A stretch of 64,000 nt of DNA from Deltaproteobacteria bacterium (lineage in GTDB: Bacteria > Myxococcota > Myxococcia > Myxococcales > 40CM-4-68-19): NCBI GenBank assembly GCA_025358085.1, contig JANYKT010000141.1:1-64000 (forward strand). The letters run 5' to 3'. A program made the translations under genes and the position numbers. Below the pieces are notes generated by a model. That model worked only from the letters and a program-made list of their open reading frames with translations, made no database searches and was not told the DNA's origin. This document shows positions 10,201-18,594 of the stretch, piece after piece (the stretch's first letter is position 1; the number at the start of each line of letters is the position of its first letter).

Positions 10201-12849
10201 AAGGTCGAAACGACCGGCTTTGCCAGCGCCGCGCTCGTGATCGGCAAGTACGACATCGAGGCGAAGCACGCAGGCTTTGAGACCCTGACCATCCCGCAGC
10301 TCGACGTCCCTGCCGCCGACGGCAGGACGCAGAACGTGCCGCTGCCGCTCTTGCCCGAGGTTCGGCTCACGATTCATGTCCAAGGCTCCTCTCCGCTGCA
10401 GCCGCTGCAGGGCGCGACCATCGTGGTCACGCCCACCGGCAAGGCACCCCTCACGCAGGGAAGGAGCGACCCAGCAGGCGAGGCGAAGTTTGGACCGCTC
10501 GATCTCGTCGCGCACGCCTTCAAGGTGATTGCGCCCAACCATCGGCCGGGCCAAGGCACCACTGCCGCGATGGTGAAGGGCCAGAACGACGCGAACATTT
10601 CCCTCCTGAGCACGAACGGCGTGGTGCTCGACTTCGTCGACCGGGCGCGGAAGCAGCCCGTCACCGGCGTGCACCTCGAGATGGTGGGCAGCGGCGAGAC
10701 GCAGAGGGGAGACACGCTGCCGCCCCCTGCGGCCCCCGGCAAGATCAGCCTCGACAACGTGCTCGCCGGTGACTACCAGGCGCAGGTCACGCATCCGGAC
10801 TTCGTGACCATTCCAAGCCTGGCGCTGCAGGTGCCGGGCGGCGACAAGGGCCCGCTGAAGAGGACCATCGAGCTGGTGGACAAGGTCACGCTCGATGCCT
10901 TCGTCCGCTTCGAGATCTGGAACGTCGTCACCAAGGCTTTCGAGCCGCTTGGGGGCCTGGATGCGGAGGCGGTCGACGATCAGGGAAACGTCACGCTCCA
11001 CGCGGTCGCCACCGACGCAAGCGGCGTGGCCCATTTCGAGGTGCCCCAGAGGGTGCGCGCGCCGGGAAAGCCGGTGGACCTCTTCTTCCGCGCCAAGACT
11101 TCCGGGCGCACAGTGGGCGGCGCGACGCTGCCTGCGCAGTGGTCGACCAAGGGATGGAGCCAGCCCCGCGCCACCCCGGGCTTGCAGAAGGCGTTCACCG
11201 GCAGCTCGCTGGGGACGGCGGCGGCGCCCATCATCTTCCGCGTCGGGCTCGATTACCACTTGGCCATCAAGTATCGCTTCAAGCATACCAACAGTGAAGG
11301 TGTCGCGTTTCCCGAGCCGGAGGAGACGCGCGGAGCGGTGCAGGGTGTCTCGGTGACGCTCTACCGGCGCCGGTTGGTGCTCGACAAGTTCCTCCAGCTG
11401 AACGAGGTCCTGGACAGGATCGCCTTCGACGAGACGGACGCGGCCGGCCAGGTGCACGGCCTTACCTTCCTCCTCAATCCAGGCGACGACGTGATGGTTG
11501 CGGTCGAGAACCCGGCGGACAAGCCGTCGCATCCCACCATTCACAACGACGCGATCAACCTTCCGCTGACCACGGTGCACCACCTGCGCGAGGAACAGCC
11601 CGTCTGGCGCTCGGCGAAGGGCGACGCCGACTCGCCGCTCCTGGAGAAGAATGCCGACACCTCCATCGACACGCAGCTCGCGCCGCGGGTGTTCCTGGGC
11701 ACCGGCGAGCGGGCCGCGACGATGTTCATATTCCAGGTGTTGACCGAATGGTCGCGCTTCCTCTTCCGGGTCACGGGCGGGCTGTGGACGGGGCTGCCCA
11801 ATCTGCAGCTCTTCACGTTCACCCACCTCGGGACCAACATCAATTCGTATTCGTTCCCCAAGGGAGTAGTGAACTTCGTTCCCAAGCACCACTTCCATCG
11901 CGAGACCATCGTTCACGAGCTCTCCCACCAGATCATGTGGAAGGAGAGCCTGTTCCCGGCGACCGCGTTGGGCCTGGCATTCACCAGCAACCCCGTGCAT
12001 TTCGTGAACCTGCGGGCGACGCAGCTCTTTCCCCACCTGGGCTTCCCGCCGAAATTGGATCGGCTGCCCTCGCGCGTGCTCCCGCTCTACGAAGGTTGGG
12101 CCGAGCTCATCGAGGCGTTCTTCACGGTGAAAACCGATCCAGGTTTCAACGGGAACGAATTCGTCTTCGACGACCTGGACGACCCCACGAACACAACCTC
12201 CACTCCGACGCCCCTGCGCGTCGCCCGCGGCGCGCCGCCCAATCTCGGCTTCGAGTGCGAGGGCGCGTTCGCGAACGCAGTCTTCGGGATCTTCCGATCG
12301 GTCGTCGGCGGCCGCACCCCCGTGCCCGAGACCACCGACGGCAACTGGACCGGCGCGGCGGCCGCGGGCGTGGCCTGGATGGACGACCCCACAGTGCGCG
12401 CGCGGTGGAAGTCGCTCATCTGGGAGCCGCTGCAAAGCCTGCGGGGCAACAGCAACCCGAAGTCGAGCGACTTCCTCGCCAAGCTCAAGGAAGCTGCGCT
12501 GCGAGACAATCTCTGGCACCTCGCGGCGCCGCACGCTCACAGGCAAAACATGATGATGGATCCCCCGACCATCGGGTCGCTCGCGCCCGCGAGCGGCCCC
12601 GCGGCGGGCACGGACATCGTCGTCACCGGCACCGAGTTCGCCGCCGACTTCCAGACCATCGTAGCGGGCGTCTTACAGACCGTCGTCGAGACCACCGTGG
12701 AGATCGACGGCGTGCCCGTGAGCGCCAACGTCGTGAGCGCGACGAGGCTGGAAGTGCGCGCGCCAGTCCGCGCGGCTGGCGACGTCCAAGTGGTCGTGAA
12801 GACCGCCGCCGGCAGCAGCGCGCCGGCGAAGTTCACGGTGTTGCCGTAG
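7204..12849 (+). CDS. Giant PAAR-tip protein with OmpA/peptidoglycan-binding module and HELSH metallopeptidase-like domain
   Basis: The product is 1881 aa. Residues 1-105 form a PAAR domain (RLGDKA, HGCPACPHPGVGP, NVLINSKPAAR, VYVNGKPLAR), the Zn-stabilised cone that caps a VgrG spike. Residues ~182-670 are clearly paralogous to the VgrG-like neighbour: a carboxypeptidase-regulatory-like domain, an OmpA-like domain (GHTDRVG ~317 to VDRRVEIFLF ~466) with an inserted peptidoglycan-binding segment, then CnaB-like repeats. More Ig/CnaB-like repeats fill ~700-1400. Residues 1571-1575 read HELSH, and YEGWAEL follows with E1630. This fits a gluzincin-like zinc peptidase (HExxH plus a downstream Glu), so protease activity is inferred. 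The C-terminus (~1783-1881) is a TIG/IPT-like Ig domain. ATG 7204 is chosen because GGAGG sits 6 nt upstream; an in-frame GTG at 7183 lacks one. No signal peptide is present, as expected for cargo of an injection system. Confidence 0.9.
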   Translation: MPGAVRLGDKAQVEADAHGCPACPHPGVGPVVTGSANVLINSKPAARQDDLGIHAVCCGPNNFTIAKGSPTVYVNGKPLARIQDKTRHCGGSGPLIEGSPDVLIDDGAAAASALGKYAAGALQILLAKAAKGKQRKEKKISDQNPGTSPTIATGAPEAPPAAKPAAKTQPAAAAVVSPGEVQVQVVGIDGTPQPGLEFELTLPDGKKQAGKTDDQGSLKLSGLPKSGDCTLDLPDVKPASQADPSTPGRLRFVEGGIKVTIGAASVVEVPPRARRGRLTGLLFETNKAFLKPEAMTGIQMLKKLYKSVPKLVVLVSGHTDRVGDALFNRGLSEERADAVKHFLIDDADEWMKWYAGKKPHSKPWGVREDQHMLRTVVDGSKNPFYSGPVNGTLDTATKQAIGDFQDSRLLTRTGKPDNEIRRALVEAYMKLDDAPLPRDPPIASHGCGKTHPVSPPGTPPEEQVDRRVEIFLFEGQIDPKPRTPCPPGGCTEYPRWVAQTVLTVDLDKPPGALAVTVVGEDNQPIAGADIHASGPLSLDSISVSGGPAKDLDRIVPGSYKVIAEKAGFFAADATVVVPEGGTKQVRLTLRAQTFDLDVLVEDQSKPPKPLQGAVVSISAPGASSPPTDPSGKTRFLKLPVGTHRLSAAHKGFQAGSASVTLGGGAAAKANANQAKAITAPAVTAPAGAGTQGAPTVIALAPQPVAFQVRVVDDEDGSGLPNASVAVTQGPGPVIRTQTRPTGTQGQTGFATTDGFVEDEVEISVTLDGFQKRDKVKFTPSSSQTSSVDIRLKGAFTVHIEARDEDGNAVTGVVIAIVGPSPRTQDSRGNDSVDLKDLKQGSYTARGSKSGFDEAVPVPFTLPRNFAPVRITLTGRVDLGVKVTDRQSGVEIDGASVSVQRKGDSPAASKTALTGAGAPKGFANFPAIPRGTYEVRVQQVASHRSAKADPDPALKGSTVIEVKLDHTAAVSFEALNSLSKERIIDGKVELRATGPETPALKVETTGFASAALVIGKYDIEAKHAGFETLTIPQLDVPAADGRTQNVPLPLLPEVRLTIHVQGSSPLQPLQGATIVVTPTGKAPLTQGRSDPAGEAKFGPLDLVAHAFKVIAPNHRPGQGTTAAMVKGQNDANISLLSTNGVVLDFVDRARKQPVTGVHLEMVGSGETQRGDTLPPPAAPGKISLDNVLAGDYQAQVTHPDFVTIPSLALQVPGGDKGPLKRTIELVDKVTLDAFVRFEIWNVVTKAFEPLGGLDAEAVDDQGNVTLHAVATDASGVAHFEVPQRVRAPGKPVDLFFRAKTSGRTVGGATLPAQWSTKGWSQPRATPGLQKAFTGSSLGTAAAPIIFRVGLDYHLAIKYRFKHTNSEGVAFPEPEETRGAVQGVSVTLYRRRLVLDKFLQLNEVLDRIAFDETDAAGQVHGLTFLLNPGDDVMVAVENPADKPSHPTIHNDAINLPLTTVHHLREEQPVWRSAKGDADSPLLEKNADTSIDTQLAPRVFLGTGERAATMFIFQVLTEWSRFLFRVTGGLWTGLPNLQLFTFTHLGTNINSYSFPKGVVNFVPKHHFHRETIVHELSHQIMWKESLFPATALGLAFTSNPVHFVNLRATQLFPHLGFPPKLDRLPSRVLPLYEGWAELIEAFFTVKTDPGFNGNEFVFDDLDDPTNTTSTPTPLRVARGAPPNLGFECEGAFANAVFGIFRSVVGGRTPVPETTDGNWTGAAAAGVAWMDDPTVRARWKSLIWEPLQSLRGNSNPKSSDFLAKLKEAALRDNLWHLAAPHAHRQNMMMDPPTIGSLAPASGPAAGTDIVVTGTEFAADFQTIVAGVLQTVVETTVEIDGVPVSANVVSATRLEVRAPVRAAGDVQVVVKTAAGSSAPAKFTVLP

Positions 12850-12934
12850 CCGAACGGCTGCTCAGCCCACGTCAAATTCCGTGCCGACCCACGCGCCCCG
12901 GTCGCGCTGCTCTCCGCGCTCTTCTTTGCCGACT

Positions 12935-12955
12935 GTGCCGCTACTGATGCGGCAC
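12935..12955 (+). terminator. Hairpin after the PAAR gene, possible weak terminator
   Basis: GTGCCGC (12935-12941) pairs with GCGGCAC (12949-12955) across a 7-nt loop, 86 nt after the PAAR stop. No T-tract follows, so intrinsic termination is uncertain. Apart from this hairpin, the 12850-13144 gap shows no open frame or RNA gene I can support. Confidence 0.3.
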
Positions 12956-13144
12956 TGAAAGGTCGAGCCCGGCATGACCGTCGGTGCGCCTGCTCCATCT
13001 GGGACGCGTCCCGGTAAATTACTGCCTCAAGGGGGCCGAGCGCGAGCGCGGGTTCGACCTTGGCCCTGCTCGGCGCGCTCGATTCGTGTTGGACCTTCGG
13101 CGCGCCTTGCTTGTTGAGCTAGTGCTTGGGCCGTCCCGGGGCCC

Positions 13145-14824
13145 GTGCTACGGTTTTTGCTCGTGCGCTTCCCGGTTCTGCTGATTCTCCTTTCGACGGC
13201 GGCGCTCGCGGTGCCGCGCGCGAAGCTGCTCTGGGTGCGCGCCTCGGGGGACCTGGGCACCGTCGCCGTTGAGCTCCACGGCGACCGGCCACTGAGCTTC
13301 ACGACCTTGAAGCTGACTTCGCCGCCGCGGGTGGTGGTGGATTGCGCCGACACCGCGGTGGGCAAGGTTCCGCGGCAGATCGAGGTCGACGACGGGACCG
13401 TGCGCCGCATCGGAATTGCGAGCGCGGGGGAGCGGACGGCGCGGGTGGTGATCGAGCTCGTCGCCGACGCGGAGTTCGAGGTGCGCGCGACCGGCAACCG
13501 CATCGAAGTGCGGTTGCCGCGCAGAGCGCCGCTCGTCGCCAGCGCGGCTCGAGCCGAAGCTTCTCCGCCACAGGGCCCGACCGTCGAGGAGCCCGAGAGG
13601 AGTGCGCCGCCGCCCCCTCCTCCGCTGGTGGTGGCCGCTGCAGAGGCCCAGCCGCCGGTGGTGGCCGCTAAAGAGGCTCAGCCGCCCGTGGTGGTGTTGC
13701 CCCCGGAGAGTCGCGCACCCCTCACGCCGTCTCCCCGCGCGGCGGACGTGCCGGCGTCGGCGGAAATTGTCGCGGTTTCGCCCCCGATGGCGAGGCCTGC
13801 GCTTGCGCCTGCAGTTCCCTCCCCTCCGCTGGTGATGATGCAGCCCCTGCGACAGACCGGCTCACACAGCTCACCGCTGTCGGGCAATGAAGCGGCCTTG
13901 GCGCAGCGGGGAAGCTCATCGGAAGCGGTCAACTCGCCGCGAGATGGGCCGGCTGGTGTCGGCGAAAAGGCCGCCGCTGCGGCTCGCGAAGCGGCCGCCG
14001 CGGTCGGGCGGGAAGATGCTGCGACGACAGCGAAGCAAGAAACCGCGATGGCGACGAAGCGTCTGCTTGCCGCGGCGGCGGCGCGCGAAGACGCACTCGC
14101 AAAAATCCGGCTCGAAGAAGCGGCGGTGGCGAAGCGACAACCGACTGAAGCGCGGGAGGAGGCTCTTGCCGCGACCGGGCGCGAAGAAGCATTACACAAG
14201 GAGCAATCCGACGCCGACGCGCAGAAGCGCGCCTCGCTTCCGACGGTCGCCCTGCAGGGCTCGCGTCCCGCTGCTCGCGAGGAAGTGTTGCCCGAACCGT
14301 CCCCGGCGCCCGCAGCGCTGGCGGTGCGCGAAGCGCCAACCGTGCCCGAAGTCAAGAAGTACAAGGTCGCCACCGCCGCCCCCGGTCGCCGCGCGCCTCC
14401 CGCTCCCCGCGCGGGCGCGCTCTCCGTCAAAGAGAAGCCAGGCTTCGCGCCGACGCCGACGCCGCCCGCCGCCGCGCACCGCGTGGCCGAGCCCGCGCGG
14501 AGGCTCATCACCGGCCTCGGCTTCCGCCCCGCGCAGGGCGGCGAGGTCATCGTCCACAGCGACAAGCCGCTCGAGTACGGCGTCTCCGGCGAGAATGAAG
14601 TCCTCCTCATTCACCTTCCGCACACCGCCATCCCGCTGCCGAACAACCGGCGGCCGCTCGACACGCGCTTCTTCGATGGACCGGTGCAGCGCATCGTTCC
14701 GGTGGCGGTTGCGGGCGGCACCGACGTCCGCATCGAACTGCGCGAGCACGCCGACTACGAGGTCGAGCAGCAGCTCAGCCCGAACGGCGCGGTTTTGACG
14801 GTGACCTTCTCGACTCGCCATTAG
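13145..14824 (+). CDS. Secreted protein with N- and C-terminal AMIN-like domains
   Basis: The product is 559 aa. A signal peptide spans about residues 1-22 (FPVLLILLSTAALA). Residues ~25-125 resemble an AMIN domain (VVVDCADTAVGKVPRQI, RIGIASAGERTARVVIEL), a periplasmic peptidoglycan- or envelope-targeting fold found in PilQ and AmiC. The C-terminal ~100 residues repeat the theme (ITGLGFRPAQGGEVIVHS, VLTVTFSTRH) and look like a second AMIN copy. The middle third is low-complexity Pro/Ala followed by a charged Ala/Glu/Arg stretch that may be coiled coil. There is no secretin or amidase domain, so this is not PilQ or AmiC itself. It ends 23 nt before lptD and is probably co-transcribed with it. 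The GTG start is uncertain: 13163 (GTG, MRFPVLL) is equally possible, and neither has a clear Shine-Dalgarno. Confidence 0.8.
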   Translation: MLRFLLVRFPVLLILLSTAALAVPRAKLLWVRASGDLGTVAVELHGDRPLSFTTLKLTSPPRVVVDCADTAVGKVPRQIEVDDGTVRRIGIASAGERTARVVIELVADAEFEVRATGNRIEVRLPRRAPLVASAARAEASPPQGPTVEEPERSAPPPPPPLVVAAAEAQPPVVAAKEAQPPVVVLPPESRAPLTPSPRAADVPASAEIVAVSPPMARPALAPAVPSPPLVMMQPLRQTGSHSSPLSGNEAALAQRGSSSEAVNSPRDGPAGVGEKAAAAAREAAAAVGREDAATTAKQETAMATKRLLAAAAAREDALAKIRLEEAAVAKRQPTEAREEALAATGREEALHKEQSDADAQKRASLPTVALQGSRPAAREEVLPEPSPAPAALAVREAPTVPEVKKYKVATAAPGRRAPPAPRAGALSVKEKPGFAPTPTPPAAAHRVAEPARRLITGLGFRPAQGGEVIVHSDKPLEYGVSGENEVLLIHLPHTAIPLPNNRRPLDTRFFDGPVQRIVPVAVAGGTDVRIELREHADYEVEQQLSPNGAVLTVTFSTRH

Positions 14825-14847
14825 TCAGCTAAAAGCGCTTTCCAAAG

Positions 14848-17421
14848 ATGAAGCCCGGCCGCTCCATCGCAGCATTCGTTTTGCTCGCGTCGAGCGCGGT
14901 CGCCGCCGACGTCCCTGCCGTGCTTTTGGCCGGACCACCCGGGCAGCTGGTCAACATCGAGGCGGACCACCTCGAGTACGAAATCGACACCCGCGTCATT
15001 CGCCTCGAAGGGCACGTGCTGGTGCGACGTGGCGACGCTACGCTGCGAGCCTCGCACGGCGTGCTGGATCGCACGGCAAACCAGCTCAAGTTGACGGGCG
15101 ATGTCTTTGGCCTCCAGGGCCGCCAGGTCTTCCTTGCCGACGCGGCGCTGGTCGATCTCAACCTGCGCAGCGCCGACCTGACCAACGCCGTCATCTTCCT
15201 CAAAGAGCGCACTGTTTCCGAGAGCAACCCGCGGGCGGGAAAAAATCAACTCACGCTGCACGGCAAGCGCGTCCGCCGTCTTTCAACCACCACGCTTGCT
15301 GCGTACGACGTCACCTTCACGCCCTGCGACTGCCCCGGCGAGCCCGACTTCGAGATCGCGGCAGAGACCGCCCTCATCGAAGGAGACCGCGCGCACCTGA
15401 GCGGCGCGCACCTGGTGCTGGGCGGGCTGCCCATCCCGATCTTTCCCCTCTCCATACCCCTGACGAGTCGCCAGTCGGGCCTGCTCTCCCCGCTGTTCGG
15501 CGGCAGCATCGTGACTGGCTTCACCCTCGCGCAGCCTCTCTTTCTAACGCTCGGACGGAGTCTCGATCTCACGCTCACGCCCGGCTACTACCTCGGAGGC
15601 GGCAACTCGCCGGCGCCGAGTCCAAGTGTGGCCGCGCTGGGTGCCCGCAACGTGCGCGGACCGAGGCTTGGAATCGAGACTCGCTATGCGCCCTTCGAAA
15701 ATACGCGCGGCTCTTTCTCGCTCGATCTTCTCTACGATCTCGATCGGGGCGCCTCGCTCGGCTATGCAGTCAGCGGCGAGCCGGACACCGGCCCGGGGCG
15801 CGGCTTCGGCGGGGTGCGTGGCATCGCTCACCTCGCCCACCGGACCGAAGGCGCCGCGGGCACTTTTGCGGTGCAGGGGACCCTGGCGACCGACACCGTG
15901 GTGGTCGCCGACATCGATCCCTTGCCGCTCGATCGTTCCCTCGACTATCTGCGCACGGACGTGGGCGCGTGGCGCGCGAGCGGCCCGGTCAGCGTGGGCG
16001 CGGACGCGACGCTGTTGCAGGACGTGCGGATCCCGGACGTTGGGACTCCCGATCGACGGCTCTTCGGCCCCGAGCGGCGACACACTTTTCAGCGGCTGCC
16101 GGGCGTGTTCGCGCAGGTCGCGCCGGTGGGATTCGGCTTCCTCACCGCCGCGGCCGAGGCGAGCGTCGTTGAATTCTCGCCGATCGGCACTCGCGATCCG
16201 CTGGAGCGGGCCACTGCCTTCGGCCCCACCGATCGGGTCTTCGATCGCGGCTTCGCCGCGTCCGTTTTTACGGCGGGTCCCGACTACGGTCGCGCGCGGG
16301 CGCTGCGTTTTGATCTCGCGCCGAGGCTCGTGGCCGCGCTGCCATCCGACCTGCCTGTCCAACTCGCCGTCCACGCAGGCGCCCGCGCCGATGCCTGGCT
16401 GCTGCAAGGCGTGGACGGTCGCGACCACCAGCGGGCCTACCTCACGGCTGGCGCGCGGGCGAGCGTCGACCTCGAGCGCCGCTACGGCGAGCGGCTGCAT
16501 GTGATTACGCCCGAGCTGCGCGTCCGCGTCATCTCCGCCTCGCTGCAAGGAGGCGGGCCTTCCATCGGCGATCCCGCCGACGCTGGCGGCGCGGACTACT
16601 CCCGCTCTCTCGACGAAGCGGAGCAGGGGCTCGGCCCTGGCCAGGGCCGCCGCGACCTCACCAAAACCAGCGGCGTGCCGGCAGCCCGAAGGCCGTACGA
16701 CGAGCTCGACGGCGCGGCGCCCAGCGGGGGCGAGGTCGAGGCCACCTTCGGCATCTCACAAGCCCTCTGGACCAAGACGTCCGCGCTCCCCTCGCGTACG
16801 CTGCGCTTCGATCTGCTGCAGGACGTGCTGCTCTGGAACGGCAGGTCGAGCGGCGGAGCCGGGACCCGCCGGGGCCGCCTGGGCGAGGCCAGCGTCTCGG
16901 CCGCGGTGCTGCTCGGCGCGGTCGGTATCTCAACGCAAGTCCGCTACGACTGGCCGACGCAGCAAATCTCCGCGCTCAACGCCAACCTGACTGGCTTACG
17001 CGACTGGCGCGGCGACGAAATCCACGGGGGCCTGTCCCTCCTGCGCGGGAGCACCAGCGAACGCCTGCGCACCGGGGTCGACGAACTCTTCTCGGCTGCG
17101 CGTCTTGCGGTGGCATCACCCGACGGTCTCTCAGGCAGCGCGTCGATCGGTGCCTCGGGCGTGCTCCCGGTGATGCGAAACGGCCTGCACCTCTCCTACG
17201 ATCTGATCCGCTATCTGTTCGTCGGGCTCAACGGTGCGCCCAGCCCCGCTTACCTCGAGGACTGGGACCACCGCGTTGGCCTGGCCTTCGAGCCGCCCTG
17301 TCACTGCGCGACGGTCGGCCTGACCGTCACCGCCAGGGTCAAGGACGGCAAGCTGTTCGGCGCCCCGACGTATTCGTTCGTGCTGGACTTGAAATCGCTA
17401 GGCTCGTTCGCGAGCTTTTGA
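14848..17421 (+). CDS. lptD: LPS-assembly outer-membrane protein LptD
   Basis: The product is 857 aa. LptD forms the outer-membrane barrel that, with LptE, inserts lipopolysaccharide into the outer leaflet. A signal peptide spans residues 1-20. Residues ~35-150 are the OstA/LptA-like periplasmic beta-jellyroll (VNIEADHLEYEIDTRVIRLE, KLTGDVFGLQGRQVFLADAA). The rest is a beta-barrel starting near PIPIFPLSIPLTSRQSG. Cys160/Cys162 (PCDCPG) and Cys818/Cys820 (PPCHC) are two CxC pairs located where the two long-range disulfides of E. coli LptD form, although the spacing differs. The length is slightly above E. coli LptD (784). The next gene begins 8 nt after the stop, so it likely shares an operon with the XRE regulator. 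Confidence 0.9.
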   Translation: MKPGRSIAAFVLLASSAVAADVPAVLLAGPPGQLVNIEADHLEYEIDTRVIRLEGHVLVRRGDATLRASHGVLDRTANQLKLTGDVFGLQGRQVFLADAALVDLNLRSADLTNAVIFLKERTVSESNPRAGKNQLTLHGKRVRRLSTTTLAAYDVTFTPCDCPGEPDFEIAAETALIEGDRAHLSGAHLVLGGLPIPIFPLSIPLTSRQSGLLSPLFGGSIVTGFTLAQPLFLTLGRSLDLTLTPGYYLGGGNSPAPSPSVAALGARNVRGPRLGIETRYAPFENTRGSFSLDLLYDLDRGASLGYAVSGEPDTGPGRGFGGVRGIAHLAHRTEGAAGTFAVQGTLATDTVVVADIDPLPLDRSLDYLRTDVGAWRASGPVSVGADATLLQDVRIPDVGTPDRRLFGPERRHTFQRLPGVFAQVAPVGFGFLTAAAEASVVEFSPIGTRDPLERATAFGPTDRVFDRGFAASVFTAGPDYGRARALRFDLAPRLVAALPSDLPVQLAVHAGARADAWLLQGVDGRDHQRAYLTAGARASVDLERRYGERLHVITPELRVRVISASLQGGGPSIGDPADAGGADYSRSLDEAEQGLGPGQGRRDLTKTSGVPAARRPYDELDGAAPSGGEVEATFGISQALWTKTSALPSRTLRFDLLQDVLLWNGRSSGGAGTRRGRLGEASVSAAVLLGAVGISTQVRYDWPTQQISALNANLTGLRDWRGDEIHGGLSLLRGSTSERLRTGVDELFSAARLAVASPDGLSGSASIGASGVLPVMRNGLHLSYDLIRYLFVGLNGAPSPAYLEDWDHRVGLAFEPPCHCATVGLTVTARVKDGKLFGAPTYSFVLDLKSLGSFASF

Positions 17422-17429
17422 AAGGCGCC

Positions 17430-17777
17430 ATGGCACAGGCAAGCGTCGTCAAGGAAGTGGGGCGGAAGATCAGGCAGCTGCGGCTGTCTCGCGTCGGGCC
17501 TAAAATGACGCAGGAAGAACTCAGCGAGCGCGCTCGCATCAGCGTCTCGTTTCTCTCCATGATCGAGCGCGGCGAGCGGTCGCCTCACCTGGAGACGCTC
17601 GCGAAGATCGCCTTGGCTCTGGAGGTGCGGTTGGCCGATCTCTTTCTCCACGATGACGAGCCGGGCAACGTCGTGGAATCCATGTTTCGTCCGCTCCTCG
17701 ATGCCTGCCGCAAGCACAGCCTCGGCAAGCGGGACGTCGACCGCCTGGTTTCGGTGGTGCGCTCCCTGTTCGCTTGA
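17430..17777 (+). CDS. Small XRE-family helix-turn-helix regulator
   Basis: The product is 115 aa. Residues ~8-67 are a canonical XRE/Cro HTH (GRKIRQLRLSR, MTQEELSERARISVSFLSMI, ERGERSPHLETLAKIALAL). The rest is a short helical tail with no cupin or other sensor domain, so it may act as a simple dimeric DNA-binding protein. ATG 17430 is preceded by AAAGG; an in-frame TTG at 17418 overlaps the lptD stop and is less likely. It lies between lptD and a crotonase gene that begins 1 nt after its stop. That makes it a candidate local regulator of the downstream catabolic genes, though its target is not shown. Confidence 0.85.
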   Translation: MAQASVVKEVGRKIRQLRLSRVGPKMTQEELSERARISVSFLSMIERGERSPHLETLAKIALALEVRLADLFLHDDEPGNVVESMFRPLLDACRKHSLGKRDVDRLVSVVRSLFA

Positions 17778-17778
17778 C

Positions 17779-18594
17779 ATGGCGCCCGCGCGACTGGAAC
17801 GTGGCGCGCAAATGCCGTCCTCCGAACTCCAGGAAGAAGACCGCGGGCCCGCGCGCTGGCTGATCCTAAACCGTCCTGCACAGCGGAATTCACTTACGGC
17901 CGGGCTGGTGCTTTTGCTGCGGGAGGCGCTCACCCGCGCGGACCAGGATCCCGCGGTCCGCGCCATTTGCCTGACCGGAGCGGGCGAGAAAGCGTTCTGC
18001 GCGGGCGCTGATTTGTCCTTCGCGCCTGCATCGGACGGGCTATTGGCCGCGCACGAAGCGCGCCGTGCTTACGCCGCGCTGCTCGCCGAATTTACCCGGC
18101 TGGGAAAGCCGGTCGTAGCCTGCGTCAACGGCGCCGTCATGGCGGGCGGGCTGGGGCTCCTGGCCTCCTGCGATCTCGCCGTGGCTGTCGAGGACGCGAG
18201 CTTCGGCGCGCCCGAGGTGGACGTCGGGCTCTTTCCCTATATGGCGCTCGCGCCGCTCTCGCGCTGCATTGGCCGCCGGGCCGCGCTGGAGCTGGTGCTG
18301 ACGGCGCGGAGGCTCGACGCGGCCGAGGCGAAAAGCATCGGCCTGGTGAACCGGACGGTCCCCCGCGCCGAGCTCGCCCTGCGCACGCAGGAGCTGCTCG
18401 AGACGTTGGCCGCGAAGAGCCCGGCCGCGCTGCGCCTTGGCCGCCGCGCTTTCTATGCCACGCAAGACCTGCCCTACGAGCAGCAGCTCGAGGCGCTTTG
18501 CGCGCAGCTGAGCCTTAATGCACTGGCCGAGGATGCGCTCGAGGGCGTCTCGGCTTTTCTCGACAAGCGCAAGCCTGACTGGAAGGGACGATGA
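17779..18594 (+). CDS. Enoyl-CoA hydratase/isomerase (crotonase) family protein
   Basis: The product is 271 aa, the usual crotonase length. The oxyanion-hole segments are present: FCAGADLSF near residue 75 and NGAVMAGGLGLLASCD near residue 120. APEVDVGLFPYM keeps the second catalytic Glu of hydratases. The first Glu, in the usual GGGCEL motif, is replaced: the aligned segment reads AGGLGL. Classic two-Glu hydratase chemistry is therefore doubtful; an isomerase, dehydratase or another crotonase activity is more likely. The gene starts 1 nt after the XRE stop and overlaps the BKACE gene by 4 nt (ATGA), so they form a tight operon. ATG 17812 is an alternative start. Confidence 0.85.
   Translation: MAPARLERGAQMPSSELQEEDRGPARWLILNRPAQRNSLTAGLVLLLREALTRADQDPAVRAICLTGAGEKAFCAGADLSFAPASDGLLAAHEARRAYAALLAEFTRLGKPVVACVNGAVMAGGLGLLASCDLAVAVEDASFGAPEVDVGLFPYMALAPLSRCIGRRAALELVLTARRLDAAEAKSIGLVNRTVPRAELALRTQELLETLAAKSPAALRLGRRAFYATQDLPYEQQLEALCAQLSLNALAEDALEGVSAFLDKRKPDWKGR

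Noticed and set aside
9742-12546. Open frame of 934 codons on the minus strand
   Set aside because: It lies opposite the PAAR protein, whose frame has recognisable domains throughout. The antisense product is Arg-rich and featureless.
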